The translations under genes were made by a program, and so were the position numbers. Positions 19,197 to 30,128 of a DNA stretch of 64,000 nucleotides are shown here, one piece after another; position 1 is the stretch's first letter; every line of letters starts with the position of its first letter. A model generated the notes under the pieces. That model did not search any database. It had not been told where the DNA came from and saw only the letters and a program-made list of their open reading frames with translations. Source of the DNA: Embleya scabrispora (GTDB lineage Bacteria; Actinomycetota; Actinomycetes; Streptomycetales; Streptomycetaceae); contig NZ_MWQN01000001.1 of assembly GCF_002024165.1 (NCBI RefSeq), positions 1,550,001-1,614,000 on the forward strand, read 5' to 3'.

Positions 19197-20512
19197 GCGA
19201 CCTGCTCCTCGTTCTCGTCCGCGTCGTCGGTCGGTTCGTACACGAGCACCGCCCGGTTGTCCGGCACCAGGCGCTCGGCGGCCACCGCCCGCACCTCCTC
19301 GGCCGTGATGTCCAACAGCCGATCCAGCGCGGTGAACGCCAGGTTCGCGTCACCGAACAGCGTCGCGTAGCGGCACAGTTCGTCGGCCCGGCCGCCGACG
19401 GTGGCCATCGTGTCCAGATAGGCGCGCTCCAACTGGGCCTGCGCGCGCTCGAGTTCGGCCGGGGTGGGACCCTCCTGGGCGAACCGGGTGAACTCCTCGG
19501 CCAACGCCGTGTCGATCGCCGCCACCGCGCCCGAGCCGGACGCCTTCACGTCGAGCATGGCCACCGAAGCGGTCCCGGACAGCCGCATCAGGCCGACCCC
19601 GGCGTACACCGCGAGTTCGTCGTGCCGCACCAGGCGGGTGTTCAGCCGCGAACTCTCCCCCTCGCCCAGCACGGTCAGCGCGATGTCGGCCGCGTCGGCG
19701 CCCCGGGTGCCGTCGGCCGGCATCCGGTAGGCGGCCATCAGCGCGGGCGAGGGCACCTCCTCGTGCACCGTCTCGCGCAACTCCTCGCCGATCACCGGCG
19801 CCAGCGCGCCGTCGGCCGGCACCGGCTTGCCGTCGTGCGCGGGGATCGTGCCGAAGTACTTCTCCACCCAGGCCAGCGTCTGCTCCGGGTCCACGTCGCC
19901 CACGATCGCCAGGACCGCGTTGTTCGGCGCGTAGTAGGTCCGGAAGAAGGCCCGGCAGTCCTCCAGGGAGGTGGCGTCCAGGTCGGCCATCGAGCCGATC
20001 GGCATGTGGTGGTACGGGTGGCCCTCCGGGAAGGCCATCGCCACGAGCCGCTCCCACGCGGTGCCGTAGGGCACGTTGTCGTAGCGCTGCCGGCGCTCGT
20101 TCTTGACCACGTCGCGCTGGTTGTCCAGGCTCTCCTCGGTCAGCGCCCGCAGCAGCCCGCCCATGCGGTCCGCCTCCAGCCACAGCGCGAGTTCCACCTG
20201 GTGCGCGGGCATCGTCTCGAAGTAGTTCGTGCGCTCGAAGCTGGTGGTGCCGTTGAGCGAACCACCCGCGGACTGCACGAACTCGAAGTGCTCGTTGCCG
20301 TGCACGTTGGCCGAACCCTGGAACATCAGGTGCTCGAAGAGGTGCGCGAGCCCGGTCCGCCCGGGCTTTTCGTGCCGTGAACCCACGTCGTACCAGAGGC
20401 AGACGGCGGCCACGGGGTCGACGTGGTCCTCCGAGAGCACCACGCGGAGCCCGTTGCCGAGGGTGTGCGTGGTCGCGGTGAACCCCAACGATGCAGTCGC
20501 CGGTCCTGCCAT
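19193..20512 (-). CDS. M16 family zinc peptidase, catalytic subunit
   Basis: 439 residues. The inverted zinc motif HLFEH is intact at 57-61 (GLAHLFEHLMFQG), with downstream helix residues ESLDNQRDVVKNERRQ providing the further glutamate ligand. The following NVPYGTAWERLVAMAFPEGHPYHHMPIG is typical of the processing-peptidase/pitrilysin B group. It cleaves short peptides inside a closed chamber formed with its partner, encoded immediately downstream with a GTGA overlap. ATG 20512 follows AGGAGAGG, which begins right after a hairpin, so that hairpin forms part of the leader or ends upstream transcription. Confidence 0.92.
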   Translation of the reverse strand: MAGPATASLGFTATTHTLGNGLRVVLSEDHVDPVAAVCLWYDVGSRHEKPGRTGLAHLFEHLMFQGSANVHGNEHFEFVQSAGGSLNGTTSFERTNYFETMPAHQVELALWLEADRMGGLLRALTEESLDNQRDVVKNERRQRYDNVPYGTAWERLVAMAFPEGHPYHHMPIGSMADLDATSLEDCRAFFRTYYAPNNAVLAIVGDVDPEQTLAWVEKYFGTIPAHDGKPVPADGALAPVIGEELRETVHEEVPSPALMAAYRMPADGTRGADAADIALTVLGEGESSRLNTRLVRHDELAVYAGVGLMRLSGTASVAMLDVKASGSGAVAAIDTALAEEFTRFAQEGPTPAELERAQAQLERAYLDTMATVGGRADELCRYATLFGDANLAFTALDRLLDITAEEVRAVAAERLVPDNRAVLVYEPTDDADENEEQVA

Positions 20513-20533
20513 AAGCCCATCCGTCCTCTCCTG

Positions 20534-20564
20534 GAGGGTGACCGCCGCGACGGCGGCCACCCTC
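20534..20564 (-). terminator. Hairpin between the DUF2630 and M16 genes
   Basis: GAGGGTG (20534-20540) pairs with CACCCTC (20558-20564), and an inner CCGCCG/CGGCGG stem closes on CGA, with one A-C mismatch between the two. It follows the DUF2630 gene on the minus strand and ends just before the ribosome site of the M16 gene. Confidence 0.75.
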
Positions 20565-20640
20565 ACCCTAACGACGCGCGGGACCGGTTCGACTCCCGCG
20601 CGCGGGGCTGTTCGCGACCAGCGAAGCGGGGCGCGCGGAG

Positions 20641-20886
20641 CTACTGCTGGTAGCCCTCGACCTGGCGCGCGGGACGCACCGCGGCGGTCTCCGGGTCCGC
20701 GCCGGCGTCGCGCAACGCCTGACGCTGCCTCAGCAGATCCCAGCACCGGTCCAGTTCGGCCTCCACCTCGGCGAGCCGCCCGTGTTCCTCGTCGGTGGTG
20801 AGCGCGCCTTGCGCAAGTCGGTCGCGCAGGGCACGCTCCTGCTCGACCATGTCGGTGATGCGGTCGCGGATCTGCTTGTCGTCCAT
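20641..20886 (-). CDS. DUF2630 family protein
   Basis: 81 residues, mostly one or two amphipathic charged helices: MDDKQIRDRITDMVEQERALRDRL followed by EEHGRLAEVEAELDRCWDLLRQRQALRDAGADPE. The DDKxIxxRIxxLVxEExxLR start and the LDxCWDLLRQRRA core are diagnostic of DUF2630, a small actinobacterial family with predicted coiled-coil structure and no known function. The gene is divergent from parC; the intervening 251 bp carry both promoters. Confidence 0.88.
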   Translation of the reverse strand: MDDKQIRDRITDMVEQERALRDRLAQGALTTDEEHGRLAEVEAELDRCWDLLRQRQALRDAGADPETAAVRPARQVEGYQQ

Positions 20887-21137
20887 CGGGCGGAACCCTT
20901 CTTCCTCCTGCTCGAACGGCGGCCGGGAACTGCGGCACAACCGTGGGCCAAAGGGCTGTCCTTCCCCCCTCGCACGGCCCTCAAGCACGCTGTCACCCGG
21001 GTCGATGCACTCACTTGTCGCACCGGCGCGCCACAATGGGCACGCCGTGCGGGCCGTCCCCGGCCGCGCCGCCCTCGGGCGGACACGGGAGACACGGCCC
21101 GGCGCCGGCCCGAAGAAGCAAAGGAGCAACGCCGCGC

Positions 21138-23606
21138 ATGGCCCGCCGTAGTACGAAAACCTCCGGTCCGCAGCCACCCGACGACTTCGAGGAACGCATC
21201 CTCGACATCGACGTCGTCGACGAGATGCAGGGCTCCTTCCTGGAGTACGCCTACTCGGTGATCTACTCGCGGGCACTGCCGGACGCCCGCGACGGGCTCA
21301 AGCCCGTACATCGCCGCATCCTGTACCAGGCCGCCGAGATGGGCCTTCGCCCCGACAGGGGCTACGTCAAGTGCGCCCGCGTCGTGGGCGAGGTGATGGG
21401 CAAGCTGCACCCGCACGGTGACGGCCCCATCTACGACACCCTGGTGCGCATGGCGCAGCCGTTCTCGATGCGCCTGCCGCTGATCGACGGCCACGGGAAC
21501 TTCGGCTCCCTCGGCGGCGACGACCCGCCCGCCGCGATGCGCTACACCGAGTCCCGGCTGTCCGCGGCCGCGATGTTGATGGTCGACTCGATCGACGAGG
21601 ACGTCGTCGACTTCGGCCCCAACTACGACGGCCAGGAGCAGGAACCGGGCGTGCTGCCCGCCGCGTTCCCGAACCTGCTCGTCAACGGCGCGTCCGGGAT
21701 CGCGGTCGGCATGGCGACCAACATGCCGCCGCACAACCTGGTCGAGGTGGTCGCCGCCGCCCGGCACCTGATCCGCCACCCCACCGCCGACCTCGACGAC
21801 CTGATGCGCCACGTGCCCGGCCCCGACCTGCCCACCGGCGGTCGGATCGTCGGCCTGGGCGGTGTCCGCGACGCCTACGAGAAGGGCCGCGGCACGTTCA
21901 GGATCCGGGCGACCGCCACGGTCGAGTCGGTCACCGCGCGCCGCAAGGGCATCGTGGTCACCGAACTGCCGTACAACGTCGGCCCGGAGCGGGTGATCGC
22001 CAAGATCAAGGAGCTGGTGCAGTCCAAGAAGGTCCAGGGCATCGCCGACCTGAAGGACCTCACCGACCGCTCGCACGGGCTGCGCCTGGTCATCGAGATC
22101 AAGAACGGCTTCAACCCCGAGGCGATCCTCCAGCAGCTCTACAAGCTGACGCCGATGGAGGAGACGTTCGGCATCAACAACGTCGCCCTGGTCGACGGCC
22201 AGCCGCTCACCCTCGGTCTGAAGGAACTGCTCCAGGTCTACGTGGACCACCGCTTCGAGGTGGTCCGCCGGCGCAGCGAGTTCCGCCGCCGCAAGCGCCA
22301 GGAGCGCCTGCACCTGGTCGACGGCCTGCTGGTCGCGCTGATCGACATCGACCGTGTGATCGAGCTGATCCGCTCCAGCGACAACTCCGCCCAGGCGAAG
22401 GAACGCCTGATGGAGACCTTCTCGCTGTCCGACATCCAGGCGTCCTACATCCTGGACACCCCGCTGCGCCGGCTCACCCGGTTCGACCGGATCGAACTGG
22501 AGGCCGAGCAGGAGCGGCTGCGCGCCGAGATCGCCGAGCTGACCAAGATCCTGGACGACGACAAGCTGCTGCGGAAGGTCGTCTCCGACGAGTTGGCCGC
22601 GGTGTCCAAGAAGTACGGCACGCCGCGCCGCACGGTCCTGCTCGAATCGGCCGACGTCCCCGCCGCGGCGGTTCCGCTGCAGGTCACCGACGCTCCGTGC
22701 ACGGTCCTGCTGTCCTCGACCGGCCTGCTGGCCCGTACCTCCACCGGCGGCCCGCTGCCGCCCGAGGGGGGCCGGGCCAAACACGACCTGGTGGTCTCCT
22801 CGGTCGCGGCAACGGTGCGCGGCGAGGTCGGCGCGGTCACCAGTACCGGCCGGCTGCTGCGGATCAACGTGGTCGACCTGCCCGCGCTCCCGGAGACCGC
22901 GACCGCGCCGAACCTGGCCGGCGGCGCCCCGCTGTCCGAGTTCGTCTCGCTGGAGTCCGACGAACGTGTGGTGTGCCTGACCACGCTCTCCGCCGACTCC
23001 CCCGGGCTCGCGCTCGGCACCGCGCAGGGGGTGGTCAAGCGGGTCGTGCCGGACTATCCGGCCAACAAGGACGACCTAGAGGTGATCGCGCTGCGCGACG
23101 GCGACTCGATCGTGGGCGCGGTCGAGTTGCGCACCGGTGAGGAGGACCTGGTCTTCATCACCGACGACGCGCAACTGTTGCGCTTCCAGGCGTCCATGGT
23201 CCGGCCCCAGGGCCGCCCGGCCGGCGGCATGGCCGGCATCAAGCTCGGCGACCGGCAGTCCGTGCTCTCGTTCACCGCGGTCGACCCGGGCGCCGACGCG
23301 GTGGTGGTCACCGTGGCCGCGTACAGCGGCGACGCGCTGTTCGGCGCGGAACACGGCACCTGCAAGGTCACCCCGTTCGCCGAGTATCCGCGCAAGGGTC
23401 GGGCCACCGGCGGCGTGCGCTGTCAGCGCTTCCTCAAGGGCGAGACCACGCTGCGTCTGGCCTGGGCGGGCCCGGCGCCGGCACGCGGCTCCGACGCCAA
23501 GGGGCAGCCGGTCGAGCTGCCCGCCCCCGACCCCCGTCGGGACGGCTCGGGCACTCCGCTGGCCAAGCACGTCGAGGTGGTCGGCGGCCCGCCCGGCACG
23601 GTCTGA
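21138..23606 (+). CDS. parC: DNA topoisomerase IV subunit A
   Basis: 822 residues. ParC cuts and rejoins both DNA strands and, with ParE, unlinks sister chromosomes. The catalytic tyrosine is Tyr136 in AAMRYTE. The breakage-reunion domain runs to about 490 and is followed by a beta-pinwheel C-terminal domain without the QRRGGKG gyrase box, which together with its position near hrdB and parE supports ParC rather than GyrA. In the quinolone-binding region ([10 protein letters not shown], 91-100) the usual serine is Gly96, while the acidic residue is kept as Asp100. AAGGAG stands 11 nt before ATG 21138. Two hairpins follow the stop. Confidence 0.93.
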   Translation: MARRSTKTSGPQPPDDFEERILDIDVVDEMQGSFLEYAYSVIYSRALPDARDGLKPVHRRILYQAAEMGLRPDRGYVKCARVVGEVMGKLHPHGDGPIYDTLVRMAQPFSMRLPLIDGHGNFGSLGGDDPPAAMRYTESRLSAAAMLMVDSIDEDVVDFGPNYDGQEQEPGVLPAAFPNLLVNGASGIAVGMATNMPPHNLVEVVAAARHLIRHPTADLDDLMRHVPGPDLPTGGRIVGLGGVRDAYEKGRGTFRIRATATVESVTARRKGIVVTELPYNVGPERVIAKIKELVQSKKVQGIADLKDLTDRSHGLRLVIEIKNGFNPEAILQQLYKLTPMEETFGINNVALVDGQPLTLGLKELLQVYVDHRFEVVRRRSEFRRRKRQERLHLVDGLLVALIDIDRVIELIRSSDNSAQAKERLMETFSLSDIQASYILDTPLRRLTRFDRIELEAEQERLRAEIAELTKILDDDKLLRKVVSDELAAVSKKYGTPRRTVLLESADVPAAAVPLQVTDAPCTVLLSSTGLLARTSTGGPLPPEGGRAKHDLVVSSVAATVRGEVGAVTSTGRLLRINVVDLPALPETATAPNLAGGAPLSEFVSLESDERVVCLTTLSADSPGLALGTAQGVVKRVVPDYPANKDDLEVIALRDGDSIVGAVELRTGEEDLVFITDDAQLLRFQASMVRPQGRPAGGMAGIKLGDRQSVLSFTAVDPGADAVVVTVAAYSGDALFGAEHGTCKVTPFAEYPRKGRATGGVRCQRFLKGETTLRLAWAGPAPARGSDAKGQPVELPAPDPRRDGSGTPLAKHVEVVGGPPGTV

Positions 23607-23611
23607 CCGAG

Positions 23612-23634
23612 GAGCCCGCCGCACGGGCGGGCTC
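23612..23634 (+). terminator. First hairpin after parC
   Basis: GAGCCCGCC (23612-23620) pairs with GGCGGGCTC (23626-23634) around GCACG, 6 bp after the parC stop. A second, longer hairpin follows. Confidence 0.75.
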
Positions 23635-23644
23635 CCACGAAACG

Positions 23645-23675
23645 GGCCCCCGCGGCGTCCCTCGCCGCGGGGGCC
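23645..23675. terminator. Second hairpin after parC, shared with the convergent HD gene
   Basis: GGCCCCCGCGGC (23645-23656) pairs perfectly with GCCGCGGGGGCC (23664-23675) around a 7-nt loop. It lies between the convergent parC and HD-domain genes and can serve both. Confidence 0.85.
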
Positions 23676-23717
23676 TCTCCCGTCCCGGAGCGTCCCGGCC
23701 ACGGCCGGGACGCCCGC

Positions 23718-24191
23718 TCAGCGCGCCGCGAACCGCTCCAGGAGTTCGATCGAGCGCGTGTACTTCTCGCGCAGTCGCACCTGCGTCGCCGGATCGAGTT
23801 GGCCCAGACGGGCCTCGGACCGGTTGTCCGCGATGTCCGCCCGCTTGACCACCAGCGCGATCGGGTCCGCCGCCGCGCGGGCCATGCTGCGCTCCAGCGG
23901 CTCGCCCGGCAGCTTGGACAGCGCGATCACCGCGACCACGACCTGCTCCGGCACCCCGGCGGCGCGCAGGTCGTCCGCACCCACCGGCGTGTCCTCGATC
24001 ACATCGTGCAGGACCGCCGCCATCCGCGTGTAGGTCCCCTCGACGTGCTGCATCACCCGAAGCGGGTGCGTGATGTACGGGTGACCACCCTTGTCCAATT
24101 GACCGTCGTGCGCGGCCCTGGCGAGCGCCACCGCGTCGTCCAACGTGAAGCCGGCTATCGCCGCGCTTCCGTCGGTCCGTCCCTGGGGCAT
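23718..24191 (-). CDS. Small HD-domain phosphohydrolase (RelA/SpoT hydrolase-like)
   Basis: 157 residues, a single metal-dependent HD domain. Key residues: HDGQLDKGGHPYITHPLRVM near the N-terminus (first His), MAAVLHDVIEDTPVG (the HD pair followed by the ED of HDxxED), and VKRADIADNRSEARLG (late Asp). This is the pattern of the (p)ppGpp-hydrolase domain of RSH enzymes and of small stand-alone hydrolases of the MESH1 type. There is no synthetase or TGS/ACT part. Alarmone or NADPH-like substrates are possible by family but not proven. GGGAGG lies 6 nt before ATG 24191. It is convergent with parC and divergent from the sucrase/ferredoxin-like gene. Confidence 0.83.
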   Translation of the reverse strand: MPQGRTDGSAAIAGFTLDDAVALARAAHDGQLDKGGHPYITHPLRVMQHVEGTYTRMAAVLHDVIEDTPVGADDLRAAGVPEQVVVAVIALSKLPGEPLERSMARAAADPIALVVKRADIADNRSEARLGQLDPATQVRLREKYTRSIELLERFAAR

Positions 24192-24290
24192 GGCCGCCTC
24201 CCATCGTTACCGTGTGCAACAACCGTACCGGGATCACCCGATCGTGGCGCCCGGGGCGGGGTCGATCCGGTGGTCGCACCGCTGCGGCTG

Positions 24291-24296
24291 TACCGT
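24291..24296 (+). promoter_or_regulatory. Candidate -10 of a leaderless transcript (sucrase/ferredoxin-like gene)
   Basis: TACCGT fits the TANNNT consensus for the principal sigma factor and lies 8 nt before the GTG at 24305. No ribosome site precedes that GTG, and no clear -35 is seen. Confidence 0.4.
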
Positions 24297-24304
24297 GCAC
24301 GGTC

Positions 24305-25234
24305 GTGGAAACCTGCGTCTTTGCCTCGCACGAACTGGCCGAGCCGATGGCCGGCACCGCTCCCACCACGCGCGGATGGTTGCTGATCGAACATCCCGGG
24401 CCGTGGGCGGCGAAGGCGCTGGTGGACAGCCGGGGCCTGGCCGACGGCGTGGGTCGCGAACTGGAGGCGCGCGCGGCACGGGCGGGCTTTCGCGCGACGC
24501 TGATCCGCAGGCCCGACGAGGCGGGCGCGCGAGCCGAGGCGGAGCCGGTCGAGCCCGACGCGCCGCGCACGGTCTTTTTGGCCTGGACCGAGCCGGGCGC
24601 GACCTGGCTGCGCCGACTGTGCGTGAGCGACGTCGCCGAACTGCTCGCCCACGACCTCGCCGCGCTCGCCGGACCGGTCGAGCCCTCGGTGGGCGAAGCG
24701 GTCGCCGAGCCGCTGATGCTGGTGTGCACGAACGGCAAGCGCGACCGCTGCTGCGCGGTCGAGGGCCGCCCGCTCGCCGCCGCCCTCGCCGCGAGGTTCC
24801 CCGAGGCCACCTGGGAGGCCACCCACCTGGGCGGGCACCGTTTCGCCCCGACGGCCGTGGTGCTGCCCCAGGGCTACCTGTACGGCCGCCTGGACCCCCT
24901 CGCGGCCGGCGCCGTGCTCACCGCCGCTCGCCGGGGCGAGATCGCGCCGGAGCACTGCCGGGGCCGGGCCACCTGGTCCCGGGCCGGCCAGGCGGCCGAA
25001 CTCGCGGTCCGGGAGGAGTGCGGCGAGCGCCGGGCCGACGCCCTGTCGGTGCACGACGAGCGGGCCGAGGACGACGGCGGGTGGACCGTGCTCGTCCACC
25101 ACGTCGACGGGCGCCGCTGGACCGTGGTGGTGAACCCGCGCGAGGAGGCCCCGGCCCGGCCGGAGAGCTGCGGCAAGGGCGGCGCCCTCCCGACCAGCAT
25201 GCGGGCCAGGGTGGCGGCGACCTCGCGTCAGTAG
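24305..25234 (+). CDS. Sucrase/ferredoxin-like (Apd1-type thioredoxin-fold ferredoxin) protein
   Basis: 309 residues. The family carries a [2Fe-2S] cluster in a thioredoxin-like fold. Recognisable text: CVFASHELAEPMAGTA at the start, LMLVCTNGKRDRCCAVEGRPLA in the middle (a C-T-x-G-x-x-D-x-C-C pattern), and ATHLGGHRFAPTAVVLPQGYLYGRL (HxGGHxFA). In yeast Apd1 the cluster uses Cys and His ligands from these motifs. Roles are poorly known; redox or metal-stress functions are suggested by the family. I use the GTG at 24305 rather than an upstream ATG, since homology begins at ETCVFASHE. Its last 7 bp overlap the end of the convergent actP gene. Confidence 0.83.
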   Translation: METCVFASHELAEPMAGTAPTTRGWLLIEHPGPWAAKALVDSRGLADGVGRELEARAARAGFRATLIRRPDEAGARAEAEPVEPDAPRTVFLAWTEPGATWLRRLCVSDVAELLAHDLAALAGPVEPSVGEAVAEPLMLVCTNGKRDRCCAVEGRPLAAALAARFPEATWEATHLGGHRFAPTAVVLPQGYLYGRLDPLAAGAVLTAARRGEIAPEHCRGRATWSRAGQAAELAVREECGERRADALSVHDERAEDDGGWTVLVHHVDGRRWTVVVNPREEAPARPESCGKGGALPTSMRARVAATSRQ

Positions 25235-26841
25235 GCGCCCGCCCCGGTCAGCGAACGCACCTCCATCTCGGCGTACTTCGCCGCGTCCGCCTCCTCGTCC
25301 GAGCGCAACGTGCCGATCCAGCCGCACAGGAAGCCGATCGGGATGGACACGATCCCCGGGTTCTCCAGCGGGAACCAGTGGAAGTCGACGCCGGTCACCA
25401 GCGGCGTCTTGCCCCCGGAGACCACCGGCGAGAACAGCACCAGCACCAGGGCCGAGCCGAGCCCGCCGTAGATCGCCCAGACCGTGCCGTTGGTGTTGAA
25501 CCGCCGCCAGAACAGCGTGTAGAGCAACGTGGGCAGATTCGCCGAGGCGGCCACCGCGAAGGCGAGCGCGACCAGGAAGGCGACGTTGAGCTTTTGCGCG
25601 GACAGGCTCAGCCCGATCGCGATCCCGCCGATCACGATCGCGGACAGCCGTGCCGCCCGCAGTTCGCTCTTCTCGTCGGTCTCCTCCTTGCGGATCACGT
25701 TCGTGTACAGGTCGTGCGCGAACGACGCCGAGGAGGCCAGGGTCAGCCCGGCCACCACCGCCAGGATGGTCGCGAACGCCACCGCCGCGATCACCGCGAG
25801 CAGCACCACGCCGCCGAACGTGTCCGGCCCGCCGCCCAGTTCCTCCGCGAGCAGCGGCAGCGCGGTGTTGCCCGCCGCGTTCGACTTGCGGATCCGGTCC
25901 GAGCCGAGCACCGCCGCCGCACCGAACCCGAGCACGATCGTGAGCAGGTAGAACGTGCCGATCAGTGCGATCGCCCACATCACCGAGTGCCGCGCGGCCC
26001 GCGCGGTGGGCACGGTGTAGAACCGCACCAGGATGTGCGGCAGCCCCGCGGTGCCGAGCACCAGGGCGATGGCCAGGCTGATGAAGTCCAGCCGGCTGGT
26101 CAGGTTCTTCCCGTACTTCAGGCCCGGTTCGAGGAACTGCTGCCCGTGGCCGCTGGTGCGCGCGGCGGTGTGCAGCAACTCGTCGAGGTCGAAGTGGAAA
26201 CGCCACAGGACCAGCAGGGTCATCAGGATCGCGCCGCCGAGCAGCAACACCGCCTTGACGATCTGGATCCAGGTCGTGCCCTTCATCCCGCCGAAGGTCA
26301 CGTAGACCACCATCAGCGCGCCGACCCCGACGATCGTCCAGGTCTGCGCCGAGCCGCCGCTGTCGCCGAGCAGCAGCGCCACCAGCGTGCCCGCGCCGAC
26401 CATCTGGGCGATCAGGTAGAAGATCGAGACCACGATCGTCGCGGCGCCGGCGGCGGTGCGCACCGGCTTGCGGCTCATCCGGAACGCCACCACGTCGGCC
26501 ATGGTGAACCGGCCGCAGTTGCGCACGAGTTCGGCCACGAGCATGAGCACGACCAGCCACGCGACCAGGAAGCCGATCGAGTACAGGAAGCCGTCGTAGC
26601 CGAACAGCGCGATCAGCCCGGCGATGCCCAGGAAGGAGGCCGCCGACATGTAGTCGCCCGCGATCGCGAGCCCGTTCTGCGCGCCGGAGAACTCCCGTCC
26701 GCCGGCGTAGAAGTCGTTGGTCGTGCGGTTGTTGCGGCTGGCCCACACGGTGATGCCGAGGGTGATCAGCACGAAGACCACGAACAGCAGTCCGGTCAGG
26801 CCGCGATGGCCGGCGGCGGCCGCCAGGTGCGGGCCGGTCAT
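25228..26841 (-). CDS. actP: Acetate/solute:sodium symporter ActP (SSS family)
   Basis: 537 residues with about 13 membrane segments. ActP imports acetate and other short monocarboxylates with Na+. Family features: TNDFYAGGREFSGAQNGLAIAGDYMSAASFLGIAG near the N-terminus, VTFGGMKGTTWIQIVKAVLLLGG, a LGTAGLPHILVRFYTVPTARAARHSV segment, and LTLASSASFAHDLYTNVIRK. It starts at ATG 26841, overlapping the DUF485 stop (ATGA); this DUF485-actP pair is the standard actinobacterial and proteobacterial arrangement. It could supply substrate to the acyl-CoA synthetase elsewhere in the window. Its 3' end overlaps the convergent sucrase/ferredoxin-like gene by 7 bp. Confidence 0.92.
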   Translation of the reverse strand: MTGPHLAAAAGHRGLTGLLFVVFVLITLGITVWASRNNRTTNDFYAGGREFSGAQNGLAIAGDYMSAASFLGIAGLIALFGYDGFLYSIGFLVAWLVVLMLVAELVRNCGRFTMADVVAFRMSRKPVRTAAGAATIVVSIFYLIAQMVGAGTLVALLLGDSGGSAQTWTIVGVGALMVVYVTFGGMKGTTWIQIVKAVLLLGGAILMTLLVLWRFHFDLDELLHTAARTSGHGQQFLEPGLKYGKNLTSRLDFISLAIALVLGTAGLPHILVRFYTVPTARAARHSVMWAIALIGTFYLLTIVLGFGAAAVLGSDRIRKSNAAGNTALPLLAEELGGGPDTFGGVVLLAVIAAVAFATILAVVAGLTLASSASFAHDLYTNVIRKEETDEKSELRAARLSAIVIGGIAIGLSLSAQKLNVAFLVALAFAVAASANLPTLLYTLFWRRFNTNGTVWAIYGGLGSALVLVLFSPVVSGGKTPLVTGVDFHWFPLENPGIVSIPIGFLCGWIGTLRSDEEADAAKYAEMEVRSLTGAGAY

Positions 26842-27218
26842 CGGAACATCTCCTGGGTCTCCCAGCGCAGGTTCAGCGCCGCGCGGTCGCGCTTGGCCCG
26901 GGCGTTGCGCGCGTACGCCCACGTGATCAGGAAGGTGCTCGCGAACTGGAGCAGCCCGAACGCCAGCGCGACATTGCACGCGCCCAGGAGGCGGTGCGCC
27001 ATGAAGTGCCGCGCGAACGTGGACGCGAACACGTAGAGCAGGTACCAGGCGAGGAAGGCCAGCGACATCGGGAAGACGAAGTCGCGGTGGCGGCGCCGAA
27101 TCTCCTGGAACTCGGGGCTCGCCTGCACGCGCAGGTAGATCTCCGCCCGCGGATCCGGCTCCGGGTCGCCGAACGGCACACCCAGGCTGGGTGTGGGTCG
27201 GTACGAACTGGTCGTCAC
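26838..27218 (-). CDS. DUF485 membrane protein, ActP partner
   Basis: 126 residues. After a Pro-rich N-terminus comes the DUF485 core: QASPEFQEIRRRHRDFVFPMSLAFLAWYLLYVFASTFARHFMAHRLL, then a second membrane helix ALAFGLLQFASTFLITWAYARNARAKRD. DUF485 proteins are small two-TM proteins nearly always encoded directly upstream of actP, and are thought to help assemble or regulate the symporter. The GTG start follows GAGGAGAG. The stop overlaps the actP ATG by four bases. Confidence 0.9.
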   Translation of the reverse strand: MTTSSYRPTPSLGVPFGDPEPDPRAEIYLRVQASPEFQEIRRRHRDFVFPMSLAFLAWYLLYVFASTFARHFMAHRLLGACNVALAFGLLQFASTFLITWAYARNARAKRDRAALNLRWETQEMFR

Positions 27219-27343
27219 CGTAGCTCTCCTCGTCGATCGCCGAACCGCGCGATGCCTCCCGGTCCGAGCGCCGACACAGGCGTTCGATGGGACTGGTGTT
27301 CAGCATGGTCAGCGGGCGCGGGCCGCACGGCCAGGTTCTGCGC

Positions 27344-27365
27344 GATTCACCTGTACGGATGAATC
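27344..27365. promoter_or_regulatory. Imperfect 22-bp palindrome upstream of the actP operon, candidate operator
   Basis: GATTCA (27344-27349) and TGAATC (27360-27365) form the outer arms around a GTAC centre, with 18 of 22 positions symmetrical. It lies about 125 bp before the DUF485 start codon, in a typical regulatory position. The binding protein is unknown. Confidence 0.4.
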
Positions 27366-27535
27366 ACCGGCACGGCCGCACCCCTGGCTCCGCCATGCGT
27401 CGTGGAATCGTCTGGCCAACGAGGGGGCGAGGCTTCCCGATACGGGAGACCGGCCGGTCACACGCCAATGAGTGACATTCGTCCTTCTATCGCAGATATA
27501 CGGACCGTTTGGCCCTGATGTCCCGATCGAAAAAA

Positions 27536-27571
27536 GCCGGGCCCGGCGGGACGTATCCCACCGGGCCCGGC
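27536..27571 (-). terminator. Intrinsic terminator of parE
   Basis: GCCGGGCCCGG (27536-27546) pairs with CCGGGCCCGGC (27561-27571), then a mismatch, then GGGA/TCCC around CGTA. On the minus strand it is followed by six T residues (AAAAAA on the plus strand at 27530-27535). A textbook rho-independent terminator. Confidence 0.95.
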
Positions 27572-27621
27572 GTGTGCGCGTCGCGGGAGCGGGACCGGGA
27601 TCCCCGGCCCGCGGCCCTCGA

Positions 27622-29742
<2,121 letters not shown>

Positions 29743-30128
29743 GCGGTGCAACTCCTCGCATGTAGTCGAGTAGTCGGATCGCCGCGTACGCGTCGATCCG
29801 TACGGCGCGTTCGCGATGTGTCGAACCCACGGAAGTGGGGCCGATGATCACCCTCGTAGCGCCGGAGAGCAAGGCTACCGGGGCCGGAAGACAGCCCGGC
29901 CACGGCTCGCCGCCGCATACTAGCCGGCATCCGAACACATCTTCGACCACCCGATCGGGTGGCCGGCATGAACCGTACGCACACAGGGCACGTCCTATGC
30001 ACAAGGAACGAGTTGCAAAAGGGGTGTGCCGAGAAGCTGTTGAACATGACACGATCACCCCGGGAACGTTCGAGGCTGATTTGATGTTGGACATCGATGA
30101 AGGCTTCGTCGAGTAGAGAAGAGGCGAC
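29743..30128. other. Divergent region between parE and the DUF7455 gene
   Basis: 386 bp with lower GC than average, especially 29990-30120. It must contain both promoters. TAGCCT on the minus strand near 29873-29878 is a possible parE -10 but has no matching -35. A short open frame on the plus strand has no ribosome site, and I do not call it. Confidence 0.45.

Larger units (their letters stand above)
27219..27621. other. 403-bp region upstream of the DUF485-actP operon
   Basis: Between the DUF485 start and the parE stop, both on the minus strand. It holds the parE terminator at its right end and a palindrome at 27344-27365 that may be an operator. No gene is recognisable. Confidence 0.55.

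Noticed and set aside
24145-27036. A 963-codon open frame on the plus strand across the sucrase/ferredoxin-like, actP and DUF485 genes
   Set aside because: Arg/Gly/Gln/His-rich shadow; it runs antisense to actP and out of frame with the real plus-strand gene.
29835-30116. A 93-codon plus-strand frame between parE and the DUF7455 gene
   Set aside because: No ribosome site, mixed composition, and it occupies the region needed for both promoters.
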